A stretch of 64,000 nt of DNA. Origin: an uncultured Anaerolineae bacterium. Lineage in GTDB: Bacteria > Chloroflexota > Anaerolineae > Aggregatilineales > Phototrophicaceae. The notes beneath the pieces are model-generated. The model saw only the letters and a program-made list of their open reading frames with translations, did no database searches and was not told the DNA's origin. The stretch spans positions 1-64,000 of the forward strand of contig CALIEB010000026.1 in NCBI GenBank assembly GCA_938022205.1, in the 5' to 3' direction. A program made the translations under genes and the position numbers. Position 1 is the stretch's first letter. Every line of letters starts with the position of its first letter. Below, piece by piece: positions 47,754-59,028 of this stretch.

Positions 47754-48149
47754 ATGAAACACGACGAGAAAACCCTTTATGAGCGAATTGGTGGCGAACT
47801 GACAATCTTTCGCCTTGTGGACGTGTTCTATCACAAAGTGGCGCAAGATGATGCGCTGCGCGCCATCTTTCCGCAAGATTTGTCCACCGGAAAATATTGG
47901 CAGTTCTTGTTCTTGGTGCAGTATTGGGGTGGTGACACGCGCTACAGCGAACAGCGTGGTCATCCACGTTTGCGCATGCGTCATATGCCGTATGCGATTA
48001 CGCCCGCGTTGCGCGACAAGTGGGTACAATACATGTTCGAAGCCATTGATGAAGTAGGCATTGCCGAGCCTGACCGCAGCACGATGCGAGACTATTTCAG
48101 CAGCGGCGCGTCGTTCATGGTCAATCGACACAGCGAGGGAGCAGAATGA
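47754..48149 (+). CDS. Truncated hemoglobin, group II-like
   Basis: 'LYERIGGELTIFRLVDVFYHKV', 'YWGGDTRYSEQRGHPRLRMRHMPYAITPALRDKWVQYM'. Confidence 0.9.
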   Translation: MKHDEKTLYERIGGELTIFRLVDVFYHKVAQDDALRAIFPQDLSTGKYWQFLFLVQYWGGDTRYSEQRGHPRLRMRHMPYAITPALRDKWVQYMFEAIDEVGIAEPDRSTMRDYFSSGASFMVNRHSEGAE

Positions 48150-48496
48150 GCGCGCTTTGGCGTTGGCTGGCGCGTTTGCCGCGTTTGGCACGCGTGCTGT
48201 GGGTGTTTGTGACGGCGGTAGTGGTGGTGCTGGTGCTGTCACCGCTTGTCGACCGCATCTACATTGAACATTTTTTTGATGAAGCCACTGTGATTGTGCC
48301 ATCGTATGTCAGCGTGTTTTTCGGTGCGCTTGCTTACCTGTGGGGTTGGGTGTCGTGGGTAGGCGCGGCGGGCGAGCGGGAGATCATGCCGACGCGCTCG
48401 GGGCAAGTGTTTGCCGTTTTTGCGTTTTGTGTTATGGTGATAGGCATCGGTTTGCTTTTGCACGGCTTTTCGATGACGGATTTCATCGCGGGATGA
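48146..48496 (+). CDS. Hypothetical membrane protein
   Basis: Three hydrophobic segments; start overlaps globin stop. Confidence 0.65.
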   Translation: MSALWRWLARLPRLARVLWVFVTAVVVVLVLSPLVDRIYIEHFFDEATVIVPSYVSVFFGALAYLWGWVSWVGAAGEREIMPTRSGQVFAVFAFCVMVIGIGLLLHGFSMTDFIAG

Positions 48497-48505
48497 TGAG
48501 GAGGA

Positions 48506-49138
48506 ATGACCATGAAAAAAACCTATCGGGTGTGGGTAGGGCTGCTGCTGTTTAGCTTGCTAGCAAGCGCATGCACGCAAGAAGAGACTTTGCCGACGCT
48601 GATTCCTACGGCTGTCCCACCAACGGAAGAGATGCCGCCCACAGCAGAAAGCGCAGTAGAGAGCGTGCCAACAGCCACAGCAACGCAGCGCGTCCGCCCG
48701 ACGTTCCCGCCTACGTTTACGCCAACTCCTGCGCCGACGGACACCCCAACGGCAACGCAGGTGTTCCCTTCGCCAACGCTCTTTATTCAGTACGCCACCC
48801 CTAACCCAGCGTGTAACACGTTTGACACGATTTTCGAGCAGAGCGATTATGAGTTTGCGGTGGGGGTGTCGCCGCGCGCAACGTGGCGGGCTGTGGAAGG
48901 CGCGCAGCTTTATCGCCTGATTTTGAAAGAATCAAACGGGCGCATTATTAATGACCAAATTTACTTAGCTGAGACGACGTACACGTTCCCTGCTGACTTG
49001 TTTGAGGTTGGGCGCAGCTACGGCTGGGAAGTTTACCCAATTAACGCGCAAGGCGACCAGATGTGCTTTGCAGTAGGTTTGGAGATGTTCCCGCAGCGGC
49101 AGCTGTTTCCTAATCAGCCGTTGGGTAGCGGTGGCTAG
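48506..49138 (+). CDS. Hypothetical lipoprotein with Thr/Pro-rich linker
   Basis: Lipobox 'LLASACTQ'. Confidence 0.7.
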   Translation: MTMKKTYRVWVGLLLFSLLASACTQEETLPTLIPTAVPPTEEMPPTAESAVESVPTATATQRVRPTFPPTFTPTPAPTDTPTATQVFPSPTLFIQYATPNPACNTFDTIFEQSDYEFAVGVSPRATWRAVEGAQLYRLILKESNGRIINDQIYLAETTYTFPADLFEVGRSYGWEVYPINAQGDQMCFAVGLEMFPQRQLFPNQPLGSGG

Positions 49139-49860
49139 TCCTCTTTTGCCGCTAGCGCGTAGGTTTCGAACGCTTCGGCTGTCCAAGGCAGCGCGGGCTT
49201 GAAGAAGTGGTCAAAAATGGCTTGGGCATAGACGCGGATTTCGTACTGTGCTTCGCGTGCCATGCGCAGCCGCAAGAAGTGCATGAGGTTGTGCGCGTCG
49301 ACTTTGACCACCCATGTGTAGTAAACGCTGAAACCGGGCAAGAAGAGGCGGGCGATTTCGCGGGCAACGCCCATTTGCAACGCCTCTTCGTACAGCTTGT
49401 AGGCGGTCTCATAGTGCTGGAGGAGCTTCTCGGTGAGCTGGGCGTTGTCTTCGGGCGAAAGTTCACCTTCGCTAGCTTGCTTGTTGTCTTTGGCTTGCTT
49501 GCGCCACACTGATGGCACGTAAAAATCGTCCTCTTCAAAAGGGGTGTAGCGTCCGCTTTGGGCGTTCATGTTCCACGTGCGATGGCGTACCCACTGCCAC
49601 CATGTCACAAGCGGGGCGTGGACGCGAAACTTGAACTCTACCATCTCGAAAGGGCTGGTGTGATGGTTGCGCATGAGATAGAACAGCAGCTTTTTGTCAC
49701 GCTCGTCGCCCTTGCTTTCGCCTAAGAAGCTCACGCGCGCCGCGTTGACGATGGCTAAATCACCCGAAACGCCCGCTTCAGGATGCGGCATCATGTCAAG
49801 CAGCTCAATCCAACCTTTGTCTAAGACGGTAACGCGCTTTTGAAATAACGCATGCGACAT
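49135..49860 (-). CDS. thyX: FAD-dependent thymidylate synthase
   Basis: ThyX motif 'RHRTWNMNAQSGRY'. Confidence 0.93.
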   Translation of the reverse strand: MSHALFQKRVTVLDKGWIELLDMMPHPEAGVSGDLAIVNAARVSFLGESKGDERDKKLLFYLMRNHHTSPFEMVEFKFRVHAPLVTWWQWVRHRTWNMNAQSGRYTPFEEDDFYVPSVWRKQAKDNKQASEGELSPEDNAQLTEKLLQHYETAYKLYEEALQMGVAREIARLFLPGFSVYYTWVVKVDAHNLMHFLRLRMAREAQYEIRVYAQAIFDHFFKPALPWTAEAFETYALAAKED

Positions 49861-49879
49861 GGGCGGGTACTCTCTTTGT

Positions 49880-50458
49880 TTAGCTGCTTAGGTATTGCAA
49901 GCACAGGCGCAGGCGTTCCTGCATGTCCTTAGGCGTGCTTGCTGGTAGTGATTGAATTGCCGTTTGTGCTTCGATGATGCTGAATCCTAGCGAGGTGAGC
50001 GCGTCGAGCAGGTCGCTGTTCAGGTCGTCAACGTCGCTCACAGGCAAGATGTCTAAGCCTGTAGGCAGCTTGTCTTTGAGTTCAAGCAAAATTTTTTCGG
50101 CGGTTTTTTTGCCTACGCCGGGCACGCGGCTTAAAAGCTCTGGGCGTGCATTGGCGACAGCTTGCCGCAGGTTGTCGATGGTGATGTGGCTCAAGATGGC
50201 AACGGCGAGCTTTGTGCCTATGCCGCTGACTTTGAGCAGCGCGTCGAACACGTCGCGCTCATGCGAGCTGGCGAAGGCTACAAGCGTAAGTGCATCCTCG
50301 CGGACAAGTAGGCGCGTGTGCAAAAACACCTCTTCGCCAACTTGACAAGCCTCGAGGGCGGTGCGTGTGGCGAGTAGCTCTAAGCCTACGCCGCCCACGC
50401 TGATGACAAGGCTGTCGCTGTTGCGCTGTAACACGCGCCCTTGCACGCTGGCAATCAT
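49880..50458 (-). CDS. ruvA: Holliday junction branch migration protein RuvA
   Basis: 'MIASVQGRVLQRNSDSLVISVGGVGLEL', HhH 'VSGIGTKLAVAILS', 'VPGVGKKTAEKILLELKDKL'. Confidence 0.95.
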   Translation of the reverse strand: MIASVQGRVLQRNSDSLVISVGGVGLELLATRTALEACQVGEEVFLHTRLLVREDALTLVAFASSHERDVFDALLKVSGIGTKLAVAILSHITIDNLRQAVANARPELLSRVPGVGKKTAEKILLELKDKLPTGLDILPVSDVDDLNSDLLDALTSLGFSIIEAQTAIQSLPASTPKDMQERLRLCLQYLSS

Positions 50459-50460
50459 TG

Positions 50461-50952
50461 CTAGTCCTCAAGGGCGCGAAAACGCGCTGATTGCAAATCG
50501 GTGATGGCAATTGCCAAGCCGTCGGCGGCATCGTCGGGGCGGGGGATGCTGTCAAGGTTCAGCAGCACGCGCACCATCTCTTGCACTTGGCTTTTGTCTG
50601 CGCCGCCGTAGCCCGAAATCGTCTGCTTGACATAGTTAGGCTTGTACTCGTAGACGGGCAACTTAGCTTGCGATAATGCCAGCAAAATAACACCGCGTCC
50701 CTGCGCGACAGTGAGTGCGGTCGTGACATTTTTGGCGAAGAACAGCTCTTCGACCGCTGCGCGCTGCGGGCGATAGCGCGCCACAAGCTCCTGCAGCGCG
50801 TCGTAAATGTGTTGCAGGCGCGCAGGCATTGCTAGTGCCGTGTCGGTGCGGATGACCCCGTAGGCTACAGCCTCTAGCGTGCCGTCGTCATGCTCGCGGA
50901 CAAGACCGTAGCCGATGATGGCTGTGCCGGGGTCAATGCCAAGCGTCAACAT
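50461..50952 (-). CDS. ruvC: Crossover junction endodeoxyribonuclease RuvC
   Basis: 'LGIDPGTAIIGYG', 'AAVEELFFAKNVTTALTVAQGRGV', 'PDDAADGLAIAI'. Confidence 0.95.
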   Translation of the reverse strand: MLTLGIDPGTAIIGYGLVREHDDGTLEAVAYGVIRTDTALAMPARLQHIYDALQELVARYRPQRAAVEELFFAKNVTTALTVAQGRGVILLALSQAKLPVYEYKPNYVKQTISGYGGADKSQVQEMVRVLLNLDSIPRPDDAADGLAIAITDLQSARFRALED

Positions 50953-51705
50953 TTAGGAAGACTCAAACGCCTGAATAATGTCGCTGGTGATTGCCATGTT
51001 GCTGGCAACGCTTTGCACGTCGTCTAGTTCCTCAAGGCGTTCCATGAGGCGCATGTTTTTAACAGCCGCGTCTACGCTAACTTCGGTCTCATTTTGCGCA
51101 ATCCAGCGCAGCTCAGCCTCTTCGACCGTGTAGCCGCTGTTGGTCAGAGCTTGCTCGACTGCGGCAAATGCCTCGCGAGGCGTGTAGACGACGACAACGC
51201 CGTCTTCATTGACCACATCGTCCGCGCCTGCTTCGGCGGCAACCATGAAGACCTCTTCAAAATCAAGGTTTGTTCCCTTGAGGGTGATGCAACCCTTTTG
51301 GTTGAACTGCCATGCCACGCTGCCCGCCGTCGCCATGGTGCCGCCGCTCTTGTTGAAGGCGTTTTTCACCTCTGCTAGCGTACGGTTTTTGTTGTCGGTT
51401 AACACCTCAACCATAAAGGCGATACCTTCGATGCCGTAGCCTTCGTAGGTGTACTCCTCCATCGCGTTGCCTTCCAGCTCGCCGGTGCCTTTTTTAATGG
51501 CGCGTTCGATATTCTCTTTGGGCATGTTGGCGGCACGCGCTTTGCCAATAGCAATTTTAAGTTTGGGGTTGGCGTTTTCGTCGCCGCCGCCGTCGCGAGC
51601 AGCAATCATGATATCACGGGCAATCCGCGTGAACATCTTAGCACGCTTGGCATCTTCCGCGCCTTTTTTACGTTTAATGGTTGACCATTTGCTGTGACCA
51701 GACAA
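50953..51705 (-). CDS. yebC: YebC/PmpR family regulator
   Basis: 'MSGHSKWSTIKRKKGAEDAKRAKMFTRIARDIMIAARDGG'. Confidence 0.96.
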   Translation of the reverse strand: MSGHSKWSTIKRKKGAEDAKRAKMFTRIARDIMIAARDGGGDENANPKLKIAIGKARAANMPKENIERAIKKGTGELEGNAMEEYTYEGYGIEGIAFMVEVLTDNKNRTLAEVKNAFNKSGGTMATAGSVAWQFNQKGCITLKGTNLDFEEVFMVAAEAGADDVVNEDGVVVVYTPREAFAAVEQALTNSGYTVEEAELRWIAQNETEVSVDAAVKNMRLMERLEELDDVQSVASNMAITSDIIQAFESS

Positions 51706-51824
51706 GGTTGTTTGCCTCTCACCATCTTGTATATCGAATATCTTGCGCTATTATACGTAAATTTAGGGCATGCGCTATACTTGCCTTGAAATTATTGATC
51801 TATAACGCTTAGAGACGGCATGGC

Positions 51825-53168
51825 ATGCAGCAAGTTGTTGACATAGAACGCATGAGAAAACTGGCATGGGGGCTGTTGCTAGGCGGATTTGTAACGTTTA
51901 TTGCGCTCGTTGTTGGCGGTGCATGGGGCACGTACAGCTTTCTTTTTGACTCTATTAAGCCTATCTATGTGCGGCTTGACGTGGCACGTGGTACAGCAAT
52001 TGTCACAAGCGTTGACCTTGCTGAGCGCGGCGTGCGGCGGTCAGAAGAGTTAACGGGGCGTGTGGCAACGGTGAGCTTAGACGCGCAGTCACAGGCGGTG
52101 TTTACTTTTCAAGAAGTTAATGCTAACGGGCAGCCTGACCGCGTTATCATGACCGCGACGTTGAAGAGCAACAGCGATATTCGCCTACGACAAGCGACGA
52201 TGCCGCGTTTCACTTGGGGGCGTGGTGGCTACACGATTGTGCTGCGTGAGTTTGCGGGCAGCATGGACGTGTTTGTTGCGGAGAATCTAGCTCATCGCAT
52301 CGCTTTTGAAGTAGAGACGCGGCGCGGCGAGACGATACATATCGAGCGCAGCGGACGTTATGTCTTGGAGTCACTAGAAAATCGCACGCGCGTGATTACG
52401 CGCACAGGCGAAGCGGTGCTTTTTGCCAAAGACAAGCAGAAAAACCGCATTGTGCCAAATCAATGGGAAGCTGTGCTTTTTCCCGAGCGTGATGAGCCAA
52501 TTGCTTTAGAGACACGTCCCAATCTGCTAGAAAACGGTTTGTTTGCCTTCGGCAAGGCTGCGCAGAGCAACGGGCAGATGCTGCCCGAGCGTTGGGGCTG
52601 CACGGTGGCACAAGACGCGCCACCGCGTGGGGTGTATCGCATGGACTATTGGCAAGGGCGCGCGGCATTGCGTTTGCTGCGCGGTGATGGGGCGGAAACA
52701 CACGGTGAGACGCGCTGCGTGCAGTTTTTTGGCGAGGCGGGCTTTGATGTGGGCGATTTTTCATTTCTAGAATTGCGCACCACATTTTTGATTAACTATC
52801 AGTCTTTGAGCGACTGTGGAATACGCGGCAGTGAGTGTCCGATGATGCTGCGTATGGCGTATCGCGACATCAATGGCACGATGCAAGAATACATACAAGG
52901 CTTTTACTACGAGAGTAACCCTGCCTTAGGGTATCCACCGCGCTGTGACACGTGTATTCAAGACCACCGCGAAATCAACGAACAGGTGTGGTACACGTTT
53001 GAGACGGGTAATTTGATGACGTTGATTTCGTCGTCTGTTCGCCCTGCGCAAATTCTTTCCGTCGAATTTTATGCGTCGGGGCACCAGTACGATTTGTTTG
53101 TGAGCGAAATAGGGTTGTACGCAGGGCATACGGATGCTGTGCCAGAAGTCCAGCCACCGTCCTCCTAA
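51825..53168 (+). CDS. Hypothetical single-TM protein with possible FecR-like region
   Basis: N-terminal TM; 'RGTAIVTSVD...' beta-rich region. Confidence 0.55.
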   Translation: MQQVVDIERMRKLAWGLLLGGFVTFIALVVGGAWGTYSFLFDSIKPIYVRLDVARGTAIVTSVDLAERGVRRSEELTGRVATVSLDAQSQAVFTFQEVNANGQPDRVIMTATLKSNSDIRLRQATMPRFTWGRGGYTIVLREFAGSMDVFVAENLAHRIAFEVETRRGETIHIERSGRYVLESLENRTRVITRTGEAVLFAKDKQKNRIVPNQWEAVLFPERDEPIALETRPNLLENGLFAFGKAAQSNGQMLPERWGCTVAQDAPPRGVYRMDYWQGRAALRLLRGDGAETHGETRCVQFFGEAGFDVGDFSFLELRTTFLINYQSLSDCGIRGSECPMMLRMAYRDINGTMQEYIQGFYYESNPALGYPPRCDTCIQDHREINEQVWYTFETGNLMTLISSSVRPAQILSVEFYASGHQYDLFVSEIGLYAGHTDAVPEVQPPSS

Positions 53169-53213
53169 AGCCGTGCTATACTTGACAAGAGTTGTTGACA
53201 GAGGGGCTAGCGT

Positions 53214-53819
53214 ATGAGCGGGGACATGAGCCAAAACTTCTTGTTAGTAGGAGCTGTTTATTTAGGTGTGGTGGTGGCGGCATTTTGGCTGGCGATGATT
53301 GTTTGGGCATATCGAGATATGCGCACGCGCTCGCGCGATGCCATCGCAGGCTTATTGGTGGCGGCGTTGGTGCTGCTGCTTAACGTGCCGGGCTTGTTTA
53401 TTTACATTTTGATGCGCCCGCGCGAAACGTTGGCGGAGGCTTACGAGCGGTCGCTGGAAGAAGAGGCGTTGCTGCAGGAGATTGAAGAGAAGCCGACCTG
53501 TCCGGGCTGTTCGCAGAAGGTACAGTCCAACTGGCAGGCTTGCCCTTATTGTCACACGCGGCTAAAGAAGCCTTGCCACGTTTGCCGCAGCTTGTTGGAC
53601 TTATCGTGGACGCTTTGTCCTTATTGCGCCGCGCCGCAGCCGCAGTATATGCCTGACGACCAAGTCGTCAATGCGTCGCGGCACGTGCAGCGCATTCCGC
53701 CGGAAATGCCACGCATACCAGAAAAATGGCTTTCGAGCGGCGCATTAGGAAACAGCGCGCCTGCCACTCGTGATAAAACGAACCCTGACGCACCGCAGTA
53801 TTTGGATGCTGATTATTAA
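53214..53819 (+). CDS. Membrane protein with double zinc-ribbon
   Basis: 'CPGCSQKVQSNWQACPYC' and 'CHVCRSLLDLSWTLCPYC' after two TM helices. Confidence 0.8.
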   Translation: MSGDMSQNFLLVGAVYLGVVVAAFWLAMIVWAYRDMRTRSRDAIAGLLVAALVLLLNVPGLFIYILMRPRETLAEAYERSLEEEALLQEIEEKPTCPGCSQKVQSNWQACPYCHTRLKKPCHVCRSLLDLSWTLCPYCAAPQPQYMPDDQVVNASRHVQRIPPEMPRIPEKWLSSGALGNSAPATRDKTNPDAPQYLDADY

Positions 53820-55294
53820 AGTTCTGCTTCGTCACCAACGCGGTGAACTTTTAGCAGGTTGGTTTGTCCACGTACGGAAAACGGCACGCCTGCGATGATG
53901 ATAAGCATGTCGCCGCGATGCACTAGCCCCGCGTCGCGGGCAGCGCGCGTGATGATGCTAATCATCTCGTCGATGGTGGTGTATTCCTGCACGAGCAGCG
54001 GCGTAACGCCCCACACTAGCGACATGCGTCGAAACGTGACCTCGTTGGGCGTAGCGCAAATGATAGGCGTGCGCGGACGCTCTTTGGCGACGCGCTGGGT
54101 TGTGTAGCCGCTTAGCGTGGTGGTGACGATAGCGGCAGGGTGCAGTGCCTCTGAAATTCCTACCGTCGCTGCGCCAATGGCGTTGGAGATGCTCTCAGGT
54201 CCACTAAAGGCGTTGGTCGAGAAAGGGTTCTGGGTGGCAGGCGAGCGGTTCGCAAAGACGTAGTTCTCTGCTTCAGTAGCGATGTGTGCCATGACTTCTA
54301 CTGCTTTGACAGGGTATTTGCCGCTGGCACTTTCTGCGCTGAGCATGACGGCATCCGTGCCGTCGAGGATGGCGTTATACACGTCGCTAGCTTCGGCGCG
54401 AGTGGGGCGGTGGTTGTCGCGCATAGACTCGAGCATTTGCGTGGCGGTGATGACGGGTTTGCCGGCGCGATTGCAGAGTTGGATGATGCGCTTTTGCTCA
54501 TACGGCACGCGCTCGGCGGGTGTTTCTACGCCTAAATCGCCGCGTGCGACCATAATGCCATCGGACACGGCGATAATTTCTTCGATATGGTTGAGCGCGT
54601 CGCGCAGCTCGATTTTGGCGATGATGCCCGCTTCGCCGCCAAAGAAATTAATCATCCAACGCAGCTGCAGGATGTCGTCCGCTTTGCGCACGAACGACAT
54701 GGCGATATAGTCTACTTTTTGCTTGAGCGCGAACTCAATATCATCGCGGTCTTTGGGCGTAATTGCCGAAAGCGTCAGCGAAGCGTTGGGCGCACTTACG
54801 CCCTTGCGTGAGCGCAGCTCGCCTGGCACGACGACTTTGCCGATAATCGTGCGCGGGGCAACGTCGACGACATCTACTTGAATGTTACCGTCGTCGATGA
54901 GCAGATTTGTGCCAACAGCCAGGTCTTTGATAAAGTCTGGGTGAGGTAGCGAAAAGACATTGCCCGAGCCGTCGACGTTGTCAAGGGTGAAGACCAGCTC
55001 CTCACCCTCGACGAGCATGCGCGGTTCATTAGCAACCGACCCGATGCGAATTTTGGGACCTTGAATGTCAGCTAGGATGGCGATGACCTCTCCCTCTTCC
55101 TCTGCGATACGCCGCACAGTTTCGATGCGTGCAAGATGGGTGGCATGGTCACCATGTGAGAAGTTAATGCGTGCGACGTTCATGCCTGCCCGTATCATCT
55201 GGCGGATGATTTCGGGGTCTTCTGACGCGGGCCCGATAGTTGCAACAATCTTGGTGTGTTTGCGGTGCAATCTGCTAGAGGACATCGTGACCAT
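53816..55294 (-). CDS. pyk: Pyruvate kinase
   Basis: 'HTKIVATIGPAS', 'DIQGPKIRIG', 'VMVARGDLGVE', 'TATQMLESM'. Confidence 0.96.
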   Translation of the reverse strand: MVTMSSSRLHRKHTKIVATIGPASEDPEIIRQMIRAGMNVARINFSHGDHATHLARIETVRRIAEEEGEVIAILADIQGPKIRIGSVANEPRMLVEGEELVFTLDNVDGSGNVFSLPHPDFIKDLAVGTNLLIDDGNIQVDVVDVAPRTIIGKVVVPGELRSRKGVSAPNASLTLSAITPKDRDDIEFALKQKVDYIAMSFVRKADDILQLRWMINFFGGEAGIIAKIELRDALNHIEEIIAVSDGIMVARGDLGVETPAERVPYEQKRIIQLCNRAGKPVITATQMLESMRDNHRPTRAEASDVYNAILDGTDAVMLSAESASGKYPVKAVEVMAHIATEAENYVFANRSPATQNPFSTNAFSGPESISNAIGAATVGISEALHPAAIVTTTLSGYTTQRVAKERPRTPIICATPNEVTFRRMSLVWGVTPLLVQEYTTIDEMISIITRAARDAGLVHRGDMLIIIAGVPFSVRGQTNLLKVHRVGDEAEL

Positions 55295-55313
55295 CCTTTA
55301 TCTTTAACCCGTG

Positions 55314-56675
<1,362 letters not shown>

Positions 56676-56767
56676 CTAAACGACCACTACGACCATCGGC
56701 AATTTTTTTCGCTCCGCAAATCGGTTACAATCGCAGCAGTGCTGGTTGTTCATAAGGAGTGATTGGT

Positions 56768-57940
56768 ATGGGTCGCAGCGTTTACTTGGACTATTCGGCA
56801 ACTACGCCAACGGATGCGCGTGTCGTTGAAGCGATGATGCCCTATTTTACCACGTTTTTTGGCAATGCGTCGTCGGCGCACAGATACGGACGCAAGGCTG
56901 AGCAAGCGGTTGAAGATGCGCGTGCTACGATAGCGCGCTTGTTGCATTGCAAGCACGAGGAAGTTGTCTTCACGAGCTGCGGCTCTGAGAGCAACAATCT
57001 TGCGCTGCGGGGTGCGGGGGTGGCGCGCAAGCAGCGCGAAGGGCGTGGGCATTTGGTGACAACGCCAATTGAACACAGCGCGGTTGGCAAGACGGTGGAC
57101 GTGTTGTGTGACACGATGGGGTTTACGAAGTCGTTAGTGTCTGTTAGCAGGGATGGGCGCGTTGACTCTGAAGCCTTTGTCGAGACGTTGCGGGAGGACA
57201 CAGCGGTTGCCAGCGTGATTTACGCCAACAACGAGGTCGGCACGGTGCAACCTATCGCGCAGCTGGCGGCGGTGGCGCGTCAAAAGGGTGTGTTGTTTCA
57301 TACGGATGCTGTACAAGCAGCGGGTCAGTTGTCGCTAGACGTGCGCGAGCTTGGCGTGGACATGATGAGCCTTTCGGCGCATAAGTTCTACGGTCCGAAG
57401 GGAGTAGGTGCGCTTTATGTGCGCGAAGGCGTGCCGCTCGTGCCTTCGCAAAGCGGCGGCAGCCACGAAGGTGGGCGGCGCGCTGGCACGCTCAACACAC
57501 CGCTGATTGTGGGCATGGCGAAAGCACTGCAGCTAGCCTATGAAGAGCGTGAGCAGCGGCTGGCGCACTATTTACATCTGCGCAACATGCTCAAAGAAGG
57601 CATCTTGTCACGGGTATCGGACGTGGAGGTTACCGGACATCCTGAACAGCGTTTGCCTTCGCATATTAGCTTCATCTTTGGTGGCATCGACGGCAATCAA
57701 CTTTTGATGCATTTGGACATTCGTGGCGTGGCGGCGAGCAGCGCGTCGGCGTGTAAGACGGGCAACCCTGAACCGTCGGGCGTGCTGCTGGCGTTAGGGT
57801 ACAGCCGTGAGCAAGCGTTGGGCAGCCTGCGCTTGTCGGTAGGGCAGGATACAACCGAAGACGACGTTATCTTTGCCATCGACGCAATTGTGGATGCTGT
57901 CACTGCACTGCGCAAATTGAAGGCGAGCTTGGGGCGTTAG
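56768..57940 (+). CDS. Cysteine desulfurase (NifS/IscS family)
   Basis: 'YLDYSATTPTD', 'SLSAHKFYGPKGVGALYVR', 'SSASACKTGNPEPS'. Confidence 0.95.
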   Translation: MGRSVYLDYSATTPTDARVVEAMMPYFTTFFGNASSAHRYGRKAEQAVEDARATIARLLHCKHEEVVFTSCGSESNNLALRGAGVARKQREGRGHLVTTPIEHSAVGKTVDVLCDTMGFTKSLVSVSRDGRVDSEAFVETLREDTAVASVIYANNEVGTVQPIAQLAAVARQKGVLFHTDAVQAAGQLSLDVRELGVDMMSLSAHKFYGPKGVGALYVREGVPLVPSQSGGSHEGGRRAGTLNTPLIVGMAKALQLAYEEREQRLAHYLHLRNMLKEGILSRVSDVEVTGHPEQRLPSHISFIFGGIDGNQLLMHLDIRGVAASSASACKTGNPEPSGVLLALGYSREQALGSLRLSVGQDTTEDDVIFAIDAIVDAVTALRKLKASLGR

Positions 57941-57942
57941 CT

Positions 57943-59028
57943 GTGAAGCGTGAGCGCGTGGTCGTAGCGATGAGCGGTGGCGTAGACAGCTCCGTAGCGG
58001 CGGCATTGCTCGTTGAGCAGGGCTATGAAGTTGTCGGCATGATGATGCGCCTTTGGTCTGACGAGGCGATGGGTGGTGCGGAACACAATCGCTGCTGCAC
58101 GCCGGAGCAGATGGCGGATGCGCGGCGTATCGCGGATAGTCTGGGTATTCCGTTTTATGTTTTGGACACGAAGGACGTGTTTCGCGCCACTGTGGTGGAA
58201 TACTTCATCTCGCAGCACCGCGAGGGTGTAACGCCCAACCCGTGCATGGAGTGCAACCGCCACATACGCTTTGACTATTTGCTTAAGAACGCGCTGGCAC
58301 TGGGCGCGGACTATCTGGCGACGGGGCATTATGCGCGCATCCGCTGCAACGAAACGGGCGCGTTTCAGCTGCTTAAGGGGATAGATGACCAGAAAGACCA
58401 AAGCTACGTGTTGAGTGTCATGGGGCAGGCGCAGCTTGCCCAGACACTTTTTCCAGTAGGCGAGTTCCCTAAGACCGAAGTGCGCGCTCTAGCGGCACGC
58501 TTTGGGTTGCGTGTGGAGAGCAAGAAAGACAGCCAAGACTTGTGTTTTTTAGGCAAGAATGATTACCGCGACTTTCTTAAGCTACACGCGCCCGATGTCA
58601 TGACCCCCGGTCCTATCGTGCTAAAAGATGGACAGGTTGTTGGTCAGCACAGCGGCTTAGCGAATTACACAATTGGTCAGCGCAAGGGCTTGGGCGTGTT
58701 TCACGCTGAGCCGCTTTATGTCATCGCGATGAACCCGTATCGCAACGCGCTGGTGGTTGGGACACGCGACGAGCTAGGGCGCAGCACGTTGACTGCTAAG
58801 CGTGTGAATTGGGTGGCGGGTGTCGCGCCCGCGCAGCCTTTCCGCGCGCAAGTCAAAATTCGCTATAAGGCGGCAGCAGCTCCTGCGCTAGTCACGCCGC
58901 TTGAAGACGGGCGCATGCATGTGGCGTTTGATGAGCCGCTGCGCGATATTGCCGCAGGACAGGGAGCGGTCGTTTACGACGGCGACGTGTGCTTGGGCGG
59001 CGGCATCATCGAACCGCTTGCTGGTTAG
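57943..59028 (+). CDS. mnmA: tRNA-specific 2-thiouridylase MnmA
   Basis: 'VVVAMSGGVDSSVAAALL', 'NPCMECNRHIRF', 'SKKDSQDLCFLG'. Confidence 0.96.
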   Translation: MKRERVVVAMSGGVDSSVAAALLVEQGYEVVGMMMRLWSDEAMGGAEHNRCCTPEQMADARRIADSLGIPFYVLDTKDVFRATVVEYFISQHREGVTPNPCMECNRHIRFDYLLKNALALGADYLATGHYARIRCNETGAFQLLKGIDDQKDQSYVLSVMGQAQLAQTLFPVGEFPKTEVRALAARFGLRVESKKDSQDLCFLGKNDYRDFLKLHAPDVMTPGPIVLKDGQVVGQHSGLANYTIGQRKGLGVFHAEPLYVIAMNPYRNALVVGTRDELGRSTLTAKRVNWVAGVAPAQPFRAQVKIRYKAAAAPALVTPLEDGRMHVAFDEPLRDIAAGQGAVVYDGDVCLGGGIIEPLAG

